This document shows, one piece after another, positions 55,978 to 64,000 of a DNA stretch of 64,000 nucleotides. Position 1 is the first letter of the stretch. Every line of letters starts with the position of its first letter. The stretch lies in NCBI RefSeq assembly GCF_001278755.1, contig NZ_CP012601.1, forward strand, positions 558,001-622,000, given 5' to 3'. Made by a program: the position numbers and the translations under genes. Source of the DNA: Bacillus sp. FJAT-22090 (lineage in GTDB: Bacteria > Bacillota > Bacilli > Bacillales_A > Planococcaceae). Under the pieces are notes generated by a model. That model did not search any database. It saw only the letters and a program-made list of their open reading frames with translations, and was not told the origin of the DNA.

Positions 55978-55986
55978 TGTTATAAT
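55978..55986 (+). promoter_or_regulatory. Extended -10 promoter of lepA
   Basis: TGTTATAAT at 55978-55986, 30 bp before the ATG. An 8-bp inverted repeat, AACAGACA (55938-55945) / TGTCTGTT (55974-55981), flanks the promoter. Confidence 0.5.
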
Positions 55987-56015
55987 TCTTAGTAGTTTAA
56001 TTAGGAGTGAACAAG

Positions 56016-57845
56016 ATGAATCATGAACAGAGAATGGATCGACAAAAAAAGATTCGTAACTTTTCGATTATAGCCCATATTGACCACGGAAAATCAACTT
56101 TGGCAGATCGTATTTTAGAAAAGACGCAAACTTTAACTTCACGCGAGATGAAAGACCAGTTACTCGATTCCATGGATTTGGAGCGTGAAAGAGGTATAAC
56201 GATTAAATTGAATGCGGTGCAACTGACATACAATGCAAAAGATGGAGAAGAATATATATTTCATCTAATTGATACACCAGGACATGTCGATTTCACATAC
56301 GAGGTTTCTAGAAGCTTAGCTGCTTGTGAAGGAGCCATCTTAGTTGTGGACGCAGCTCAAGGTATCGAAGCACAAACTCTTGCAAATGTGTATCTAGCAT
56401 TAGACAATGATTTAGAGATTCTACCGGTTATCAATAAAATCGATTTACCTGCTGCTGATCCTGAGCGTGTTAGAAATGAAGTTGAAGAAGTTATAGGATT
56501 AGATGCATCCGAAGCTGTTCTAGCTTCTGCTAAAGCAGGGATAGGTATAGAAGATATTCTGGAGCAAATAGTAGAAAAAGTGCCAGCACCATCTGGAGAT
56601 CCTGCAGCCCCATTAAAAGCGCTTATTTTTGACTCGTTATTCGACCCTTATCGCGGTGTAATTGTTTATATTCGTATTATGGAAGGTACTGTAAAACCAG
56701 GAGATACGATAAAAATGATGTCTTCTGGTAAAGAATTTGAAGTAGTTGAAACAGGGGTTTTTACACCAAAATCTACTATGCGTTCAGAGTTGACTGTTGG
56801 GGACGTAGGTTTCTTAACAGCGTCCATGAAACATGTTGGCGATTCAAGTGTAGGGGATACAATCACTTTAGCTTCGAACCCTGCTTCTGAACCACTTGCT
56901 GGATATCGAAAAATGAATCCTATGGTTTTCTGTGGTTTATACCCAATTGATAACGCAAAATATGTTGATTTACGGGATGCCCTAGAAAAATTACAACTTA
57001 ATGACTCAGCTTTAGAGTTTGAACCAGAAACTTCACAAGCACTTGGATTTGGATATCGTTGTGGATTCTTAGGACTGCTTCATATGGAAATTATTCAAGA
57101 ACGTATTGAGCGTGAATTTAAAATAGATTTAATCACGACAGCACCTAGTGTTATTTACGATGTTAAGTTGACCAATGGAGAAACGATTAAAGTAGACAAC
57201 CCATCTATGATGCCAGATGTCCAAAAAGTAGATACAATTGAAGAACCATACGTTAAAGCTTCTATTATGGTCCCTGAAGATTATGTGGGATCTGTAATGG
57301 AGTTATGTCAACGAAAACGTGGGAATTTTATCACGATGGATTTCTTATCTAAAGCTCGGGTTAATATTATTTATGAAATTCCTTTATCTGAGATTGTATA
57401 CGATTTCTTTGATGCTTTAAAATCAAGTACAAAGGGTTATGCATCTTTTGATTATGAACTGATTGGATACAAAGAATCTAAACTAGTTAAAATGGACATT
57501 CTTTTAAATAGCGAGAAAGTCGACGCATTAAGTTTTATCGTTCATAAAGATTTTGCTTATGAACGTGGAAAAGTAATTGTTGAAAAGTTAAAAGCGCTTA
57601 TTCCTAGACAACAGTTTGAGGTTCCAGTTCAGGCAGCGATTGGTCAAAAGATTGTTGCACGTTCAACGATCAAATCAATCGGCAAAAACGTTTTAGCAAA
57701 ATGTTATGGTGGAGATATCTCACGTAAACGAAAACTTCTTGAGAAACAAAAAGAAGGTAAAAAACGTATGAAACAAGTAGGTTCAGTAGAAGTACCACAG
57801 GAAGCATTTATGGCTGTTCTGAAGATGGATGAGCCTAATAAGTAA
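56016..57845 (+). CDS. lepA: Elongation factor 4 (LepA), ribosome-associated GTPase
   Basis: 609 residues. G1 AHIDHGKST at residues 20-28, G3 DTPGHVDF near 89, G4 NKIDLP near 143; domains II, III, V and the LepA-specific C-terminal domain follow ([17 protein letters not shown]). It acts on stalled or initiating ribosomes. ATG 56016 has TTAGGAGTGA upstream; a TTG 9 bp earlier was rejected. Terminator follows; hemW lies 694 bp on, after repeats. Confidence 0.97.
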   Translation: MNHEQRMDRQKKIRNFSIIAHIDHGKSTLADRILEKTQTLTSREMKDQLLDSMDLERERGITIKLNAVQLTYNAKDGEEYIFHLIDTPGHVDFTYEVSRSLAACEGAILVVDAAQGIEAQTLANVYLALDNDLEILPVINKIDLPAADPERVRNEVEEVIGLDASEAVLASAKAGIGIEDILEQIVEKVPAPSGDPAAPLKALIFDSLFDPYRGVIVYIRIMEGTVKPGDTIKMMSSGKEFEVVETGVFTPKSTMRSELTVGDVGFLTASMKHVGDSSVGDTITLASNPASEPLAGYRKMNPMVFCGLYPIDNAKYVDLRDALEKLQLNDSALEFEPETSQALGFGYRCGFLGLLHMEIIQERIEREFKIDLITTAPSVIYDVKLTNGETIKVDNPSMMPDVQKVDTIEEPYVKASIMVPEDYVGSVMELCQRKRGNFITMDFLSKARVNIIYEIPLSEIVYDFFDALKSSTKGYASFDYELIGYKESKLVKMDILLNSEKVDALSFIVHKDFAYERGKVIVEKLKALIPRQQFEVPVQAAIGQKIVARSTIKSIGKNVLAKCYGGDISRKRKLLEKQKEGKKRMKQVGSVEVPQEAFMAVLKMDEPNK

Positions 57846-57896
57846 TTGATTAAAGGGATAAGAATAAAATTCTTTTGAAATTAATATTTTTCAATG

Positions 57897-57937
57897 AATT
57901 TGCCACCGCTTGTATTTTTCGGTGGCAAATTTTTTTC
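57897..57937 (+). terminator. Terminator after lepA
   Basis: AATTTGCCACCG (57897-57908) pairs with CGGTGGCAAATT (57920-57931), followed by TTTTT. Confidence 0.9.
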
Positions 57938-57992
57938 ATTTTAGACTAAATAAACATATGCATTGAAAAAAGGACCTAATTAGGTTCATTCG

Positions 57993-58040
57993 GACTGTAG
58001 ACAAACTCTAAGGTTTTTAAGTTTATCTATAGTCTTTTTT
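57993..58040 (+). repeat. Recurrent hairpin repeat before GC-rich repeat A3
   Basis: GACTGTAGACAAACTC (57993-58008) pairs with AAGTTTATCTATAGTC (58019-58034), followed by six T. Related copies lie at 14577 and 39316. It could also act as a second terminator after lepA. Confidence 0.6.
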
Positions 58041-58074
58041 CTTTTAAAATAAAAAATGTCATAAATAGTAATAG

Positions 58075-58190
58075 GATTTCCGCTCCGGGCGGACGCTTTC
58101 CGCGGGCGGGGCCGAGCCGCTTCCTTCGCAAAGCTCAGTCCAGGGTCTCGACTGTCCCGCTTTTCCCGCTGGAGTCGCCGCCTCCGCTAA
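58075..58190 (+). repeat. GC-rich intergenic repeat, family A copy 3
   Basis: Starts ATTTCCGCTCCGGGCGGACG, contains GCCGCTTCCTTCGC and AGTCCAGGGTCT, and ends GCTGGAGTCGCCGCC. Same ends as copies at 8250 and 40021, with a shorter middle. In the 57846-58539 gap, 58190-58389 shows nothing recognisable. Confidence 0.72.
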
Positions 58191-58389
58191 GGATCTAATT
58201 AAAAACACACAATACTTGAGTAGTGATGGATTATGACGTTAACAGTTTCTAACGATTAACCAACTAGTTCCAAATACGATCGTCCTAGTGTCGACCAAGT
58301 AATCTTATTTAAGATGACATTCATTCAATTTGTGTTCGGCATCCATTCCATTCGCCAAACGAACATGACGTGTCACTAGTTCTTACGGT

Positions 58390-58418
58390 TTGTTAGATTT
58401 AATAAAATACGATACAAT
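58390..58418 (+). promoter_or_regulatory. Promoter of a short leader before hemW
   Basis: TTGTTA (58390-58395), 17-bp spacer, TACAAT (58413-58418). The start would be near 58425, with a terminator hairpin 70 nt on. Confidence 0.45.
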
Positions 58419-58423
58419 ACAAT

Positions 58424-58480
58424 ATGAAAGTGCTCGTCTATGAAGCATTTATGGCTTTTTTAAATGGACTAGCCAAATAA
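58424..58480 (+). other. Possible 18-residue leader peptide or small RNA before hemW
   Basis: A tiny frame starting MKVLVYEAFMAFLNGLAK begins almost at the predicted transcript start, so it would be nearly leaderless and has no ribosome site. The transcript would run about 90 nt to the terminator at 58492-58518. It may be an attenuator leader for hemW, an independent small RNA, or chance. Confidence 0.2.
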
Positions 58481-58491
58481 ATACCAAAGGT

Positions 58492-58518
58492 AAGGAGGCT
58501 TTTGCCTCCTTTTTCCTT
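58492..58518 (+). terminator. Terminator hairpin directly upstream of hemW
   Basis: AAGGAGGC (58492-58499) pairs with GCCTCCTT (58504-58511), then TTTCCTTTT. It ends 22 bp before the hemW ATG. Confidence 0.75.
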
Positions 58519-58539
58519 TTATAGAAAGTGGTGTATCCT

Positions 58540-59673
58540 ATGGTACGTGGCGTTTATCTCCACATTCCTTTCTGTCATCAGATATGCAATTATTGCGATT
58601 TTAATAAATTTTTCTTTCATAACCAACCAGTAGATGAATACATCGAATCCATAGGTAAAGAAATGCACTTATGGGAAGAACAATTAAATGGATCCCAAAT
58701 TGAAACTATTTTTATTGGAGGAGGAACTCCGACCTCTTTATCTGAATCTCAATTAGAGCGTTTATTTACTTTCATCCATCAATACATTCCAATGGATGGA
58801 GTAATTGAATTTACTTCAGAAGCTAATCCTGATGAATTAACTTTTGAGAAAATGCAACTTATGCGACAGTTTGGAGTAAATAGATTAAGTATGGGTGTCC
58901 AAACGTTTGATCAAGAATTATTGAAGGTCCTTGGAAGAACTCATTCTAACGAACATGTCTATGAAGTAATAGAAAATGCAAAGAAAATTGATTTTCCGTC
59001 TATTAGTATTGATTTGATGTATGGATTGCCAAATCAAACAATGGAGCAATGGCAAAATTCATTGCAACTGGCAAACAGCCTTAACATTCCACATATTTCG
59101 GCCTATTCTTTATTGGTAGAGCCTAAAACGATTTTTTATAACTTGATGTCAAAAGGCAAACTTTCATTACCAGGAGAAGACCTGGAAGCAAAAATGTATG
59201 GGTATTTGTTGGATGAAATGACGAAACAAGGGTATAACCAATATGAGATTAGTAATTTTGCGAAGGAAGGAAAAGAATCTAAGCATAATTTGATTTACTG
59301 GGATAATGATGAATACATTGGTCTTGGAGCAGGAGCACATGGTTATGCAAATGGCATTCGGTACTCTAACCACGGTCCACTAAAAAAATATATGAATATG
59401 ATCGAACAAAATGAAAAACCTATCATGTTGCAAAAAGAAGTAACTTCTATCGAAAAGATGGAAGAGGAAATGTTTTTAGGTTTACGAAAAAATGCTGGAG
59501 TTTCGATAGATAGATTTAATCATCGATATAGTCAATCAATTCAAAAGGTATATGGAAAAGAAATAGAGGAACTAAAACAAAAAGGATTCATCATTATTGA
59601 AAATGGTCATGTGAAATTAACACGACGTGGACGATTTGTTGGAAATGAAGTATTTCAGTATTTTCTTCAATAA
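58540..59673 (+). CDS. hemW: Radical SAM heme chaperone HemW (HemN-like)
   Basis: 377 residues. Radical SAM cluster motif C12-x3-C16-x2-C19 (CHQICNYCDF), then FIGGGTPTSL and the HemW signature HNLIYWDNDEYIGLGAGAHGY. Such proteins bind heme and hand it to targets; they are often annotated as oxygen-independent coproporphyrinogen oxidase, but they lack the extra features of that enzyme. ATG 58540 gives MVRGVYLHIPF, the family start; its ribosome site (AAAGTGGTG) is weak. Confidence 0.94.
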   Translation: MVRGVYLHIPFCHQICNYCDFNKFFFHNQPVDEYIESIGKEMHLWEEQLNGSQIETIFIGGGTPTSLSESQLERLFTFIHQYIPMDGVIEFTSEANPDELTFEKMQLMRQFGVNRLSMGVQTFDQELLKVLGRTHSNEHVYEVIENAKKIDFPSISIDLMYGLPNQTMEQWQNSLQLANSLNIPHISAYSLLVEPKTIFYNLMSKGKLSLPGEDLEAKMYGYLLDEMTKQGYNQYEISNFAKEGKESKHNLIYWDNDEYIGLGAGAHGYANGIRYSNHGPLKKYMNMIEQNEKPIMLQKEVTSIEKMEEEMFLGLRKNAGVSIDRFNHRYSQSIQKVYGKEIEELKQKGFIIIENGHVKLTRRGRFVGNEVFQYFLQ

Positions 59674-59688
59674 ACCAAATCATATTCA

Positions 59689-59717
59689 TTGACAGTTTTC
59701 TTTAGATTTGATACCTT
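59689..59717 (+). promoter_or_regulatory. Probable sigma-A promoter of hrcA-grpE-dnaK-dnaJ
   Basis: TTGACA at 59689-59694, with a weak -10 (TACCTT) at 59712-59717 after 17 bp. CIRCE follows at once. Confidence 0.5.
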
Positions 59718-59728
59718 TTATATGAGTA

Positions 59729-59755
59729 TTAGCACTCTCATAGAACGAGTGCTAA
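59729..59755 (+). promoter_or_regulatory. CIRCE operator
   Basis: Perfect TTAGCACTC-N9-GAGTGCTAA, the HrcA binding site. It lies just before hrcA, so HrcA represses its own heat-shock operon. Confidence 0.98.
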
Positions 59756-59769
59756 CAGAGGTGATAATC

Positions 59770-60807
59770 ATGCTAACTAATCGGCAATTATTAATATTGC
59801 AAGTAACGGTAGATGATTTTATTGAAACCGCTCAACCAGTTGGATCTCGTCAGATTTCGAAAAAGGAGGAAGTTCCATATAGTCCTGCTACTATTCGAAA
59901 TGATATGGCAGATCTTGAAGATATGGGATATTTAGAAAAAACACATACTTCGTCTGGTCGTGTACCGTCAGAAAAAGGGTACCGTTACTATGTAGACAAT
60001 ATGTTAACTCCACAACGAATATCGAAAGATGAGATTAAGCAAATTCGTTCGGTCTTTGAAGAAAGAATGGTGGAGACGGAGCAAATCATTCGGAAGTCAG
60101 CAAATATCTTGTCTGAACTGACGAATTACACCTCCATATTATTAGGGTTGGATGTTCGAAAGCATCGAGTAAAACGCTTTTCAATTGTGCCACTTTCAGA
60201 AGATTCGGCTGTTGCCATTATCGTCACAGATAGCGGACACGTTGAAAATCGAGTATTTTCTATTCCTGAAAGCTATAATACATCGGACATTGAACGAATG
60301 GTTAATTTGTTAAATGACAGCTTAATAGGAGTACATGTACATGAGGTTCCTATGAAATTAGAGTCTGTTACAAGCACGTTATTAAAACAAAGAGTCGGGC
60401 ATTTTAACAATCTCCTTAGTTCATTGAACAAAGCGATGACGATAGAGCAGAAGGATAAAGTATACTACGGTGGAAAAATGCAACTGTTAAATCAACCAGA
60501 ATTTAATGATTTAGAAAAAGCTCGTAGTATAATGTACTTGATGGATCATGTAAACCAAATACCTAGTATTTTTCCTGTTGATAAAAAAGGAATTCAGATA
60601 AGAATAGGATCTGAAAATAATCACCTCGCAATGGAGGACTGTAGCGTTATAACAGCTTCCTATGGAATAGGAGATGAACAGATGGGATCAATCGCAATTA
60701 TTGGTCCTACACGTATGGATTATAAGCGTGTAGTTTCTTTACTGGATGTAATGAGTACTGATTTATCAAGAGAACTATCTAGAATATTACGTGGTCATCA
60801 TGGATAA
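59770..60807 (+). CDS. hrcA: Heat-inducible transcription repressor HrcA
   Basis: 345 residues. A winged-helix N-terminus (MLTNRQLLILQVTVDDFIETAQPVGSR region, then PATIRNDMADLEDMGYL) and a GAF-like dimerisation domain with SVITASYGIGDEQMGSIAIIGPTRMDY near the C-terminus. HrcA binds CIRCE and needs GroE to be active. ATG 59770 has AGAGGTGAT upstream and lies just after CIRCE; a longer start would run through the operator. Confidence 0.97.
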   Translation: MLTNRQLLILQVTVDDFIETAQPVGSRQISKKEEVPYSPATIRNDMADLEDMGYLEKTHTSSGRVPSEKGYRYYVDNMLTPQRISKDEIKQIRSVFEERMVETEQIIRKSANILSELTNYTSILLGLDVRKHRVKRFSIVPLSEDSAVAIIVTDSGHVENRVFSIPESYNTSDIERMVNLLNDSLIGVHVHEVPMKLESVTSTLLKQRVGHFNNLLSSLNKAMTIEQKDKVYYGGKMQLLNQPEFNDLEKARSIMYLMDHVNQIPSIFPVDKKGIQIRIGSENNHLAMEDCSVITASYGIGDEQMGSIAIIGPTRMDYKRVVSLLDVMSTDLSRELSRILRGHHG

Positions 60808-60821
60808 GGAGAGTTGTGGAC

Positions 60822-61376
60822 ATGTCAAAACAAAAAGATGAAATCGTAGAAGAAAGTCTAGAAGTAGAATCAAATGAAAATAACGAAGAACTAGCTAACG
60901 AAGAAAGTGTGGAAGAAGTAGTTGAAGTAGACGAACTCACACTTGTTAAACAACAATTAGAGGAAGAACAAGATAAAGCGATCCGTTTAAGAGCAGACTT
61001 CGAAAATTATAAACGAAGAGTTCAATTAGACAAAGAATCAGATTATAAATACCGCGCTCAATCTGTTCTAACAGATATTTTACCGGTACTTGATAATTTT
61101 GAACGTGCACTTGCAGTTAACGTAACATCGGAAGAGGCTGTGTCTTTAGTAAAAGGTGTAGAAATGGTATATCGCACTTTACTTGATGCAGTTGGGAAAG
61201 AAGGCCTTGAAGTAATTGAGGCAGAAGGTATTCCATTCAATCCAAACTTCCATCAGGCGGTAATGCAAGAAAAGGACGATTCAAAAGAGTCAGGAATCGT
61301 GCTTCAAGAATTACAAAAAGGGTATAAGTTAAAAGATAGAATACTGCGACCTACTATGGTTAAGGTAAACGAATAA
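60822..61376 (+). CDS. grpE: Nucleotide exchange factor GrpE
   Basis: 184 residues. An acidic disordered N-terminus (about residues 1-45), a long coiled coil with RADFENYKRRV, and a C-terminal beta domain with GKEGLEVIEAEG and FNPNFHQAVMQ. It releases ADP from DnaK. ATG 60822 has AAGGAGAG at 8 nt; a GTG 6 bp earlier is too close to that site. 14 bp after hrcA. Confidence 0.97.
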   Translation: MSKQKDEIVEESLEVESNENNEELANEESVEEVVEVDELTLVKQQLEEEQDKAIRLRADFENYKRRVQLDKESDYKYRAQSVLTDILPVLDNFERALAVNVTSEEAVSLVKGVEMVYRTLLDAVGKEGLEVIEAEGIPFNPNFHQAVMQEKDDSKESGIVLQELQKGYKLKDRILRPTMVKVNE

Positions 61377-61410
61377 CAATCGATACTAACTTATATCAGT
61401 TATAAATTAG

Positions 61411-63252
<1,842 letters not shown>

Positions 63253-63283
63253 GACCAGATAGACAAGTAATGTAAGTGGTGGG

Positions 63284-63320
63284 GAAAAGTCAAAGACCGA
63301 ATTCGGCTTTGGCTTTTCTT
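63284..63320 (+). other. Hairpin between dnaK and dnaJ
   Basis: GAAAAGTCAAAGACCGAA (63284-63301) pairs with TTCGGCTTTGGCTTTTC with one bulge and one G-T pair, then TT. It may attenuate read-through into dnaJ or mark an RNA processing or stability point inside the operon. Confidence 0.65.
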
Positions 63321-63421
63321 ACTGTTTAGCTTAGAAACGACAAATAAGTTTTTTGCTATTCGGATTTTGTCCATGTTACAATAATCTTTATGTGTAGGTT
63401 AACAGAGCAGGAGAGTGAACT

Positions 63422-64000
63422 ATGAATAAACGTGATTATTATGAAGTGCTTGGTTTATCAAAAAGTGCTTCACAAGATGAGATTAAAAAAGCATATCGTA
63501 AGCTTTCCAAACAATATCACCCTGATATTAATAAAGAAGCAAACGCAGAGGAAAAGTTTAAAGAGATTTCGGAAGCTTATGAAGTGTTAAGTGATGATCA
63601 AAAACGTGCGCAATATGATCAATTTGGTCATGCTGGTCCAAACCAAGGCTTTGGTGGTTTTGGTGGTGGAGCAGACGGTTTTGGCTTTGAAGATATTTTC
63701 AGTTCATTTTTTGGAGGGGGTGGCTCTCGCCGTCGTGATCCAAACGCTCCAAGAAAAGGAAATGACCTTCAATATTCTATGACCATCGAGTTTGAAGAAG
63801 CAGTTTTTGGTAAAGAAACAGAAATAGAAATTTCAAAAGAAGAAAATTGTGATACTTGCTCAGGTACTGGGGCAAAACCAGGAACACATCCAGAAACATG
63901 TACGCATTGTAATGGTGCAGGTCAAGTGAATGTGACCCAAGATACACCATTTGGCCGTATACAAACTAAACGCACATGTAATCACTGTCATGGAACTGGT
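63422..64000 (+). CDS. dnaJ: Chaperone protein DnaJ, N-terminal part (cut by window end)
   Basis: 193 codons are present. The J domain (residues 1-70) has the HPD motif at residues 33-35; a Gly/Phe-rich stretch (about 75-105) follows, then the start of the zinc-finger domain with [16 protein letters not shown] and CNHCHGTG. It stimulates the ATPase of DnaK. ATG 63422 follows CAGGAGAG. No frameshift is seen in the part present. Confidence 0.97.
   Translation, partial: MNKRDYYEVLGLSKSASQDEIKKAYRKLSKQYHPDINKEANAEEKFKEISEAYEVLSDDQKRAQYDQFGHAGPNQGFGGFGGGADGFGFEDIFSSFFGGGGSRRRDPNAPRKGNDLQYSMTIEFEEAVFGKETEIEISKEENCDTCSGTGAKPGTHPETCTHCNGAGQVNVTQDTPFGRIQTKRTCNHCHGTG

Noticed and set aside
59689-59769. 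Longer HrcA start
   Set aside because: It would translate through the promoter and CIRCE operator; ATG 59770 has AGAGGTGAT.

Overview
The window is a low-GC, gene-dense piece of a chromosome from an endospore-forming member of the Bacillales. Gene order follows the Bacillus subtilis ruvB to dnaJ region closely: queA-tgt-yajC, secDF, recJ-apt-relA-dtd, hisS-aspS, cymR-yrvO-mnmA, recD2-alaS, mltG-trmR-trhP1-trhP2-udk-greA, yqeG to comEC, holA-rpsT, gpr-spoIIP, lepA-hemW-hrcA-grpE-dnaK-dnaJ. Sporulation genes spoVB, sigK (uninterrupted, no skin element), gpr and spoIIP show that it makes spores. The AT-rich codons and GC-rich intergenic repeats suggest a Planococcaceae/Caryophanaceae-type organism (Psychrobacillus, Lysinibacillus or Sporosarcina-like). 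That family placement is an inference.

Layout. 1-8113: end of ruvB, queuosine genes queA and tgt, Sec accessory genes yajC and secDF, the DUF421 gene yrbG converging on spoVB, comN, and lapA. 8114-8877: two GC-rich repeats with no gene. 8878-14545: recJ, apt, relA and dtd. 14758-20957: the cell-wall amidase yrvJ, T-box controlled hisS-aspS, 6S RNA and tcdA. 21036-28628: a small unknown gene, rarA, then cymR, yrvO, mnmA, a TPR gene and recD2. 28629-34244: T-box controlled alaS, ireB-ruvX-yrzB and mltG. 34360-39294: trmR-trhP1-trhP2 (wobble uridine modification), udk, greA and yrrS. 39295-40274: almost 1 kb of repeats and hairpins. 40275-42579: mtnN, a 26-residue membrane microprotein, sigK and pssA. 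42667-48461: psd and the yqeGH-aroE-yhbY-nadD-yqeK-rsfS-yqeM cluster. 48533-55775: comEA-comEB-comEC, yqzM, holA, rpsT, gpr and spoIIP. 56016-64000: lepA, a repeat gap, hemW, and the CIRCE-controlled hrcA-grpE-dnaK-dnaJ operon, cut at the window end.

How the genes work together. Several genes make or modify tRNA (queA, tgt, dtd, hisS, aspS, tcdA, yrvO-mnmA, alaS, trmR, trhP1, trhP2). Others handle DNA repair and replication (ruvB, recJ, rarA, recD2, holA), competence DNA uptake (comN, comEA, comEB, comEC), stringent response and nucleotide turnover (relA, apt, udk, yqeK), ribosome assembly or silencing (ruvX, yqeH, yhbY, rsfS, lepA), sporulation, and protein folding.

No phage, insertion sequence, CRISPR array or clearly new multi-gene system was found. 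The less ordinary material is regulatory or very small: a hisS-aspS T-box whose specifier reads as AAC (Asn); a sigK gene whose best start is ATC; a hairpin that hides the spoIIP ribosome-binding site with a sigma-E-like -10 in its loop; a microprotein gene with its own promoter and terminator; short leaders ending in terminators directly before hemW and mtnN; an unusually short Gpr propeptide; and two families of mosaic GC-rich repeats.
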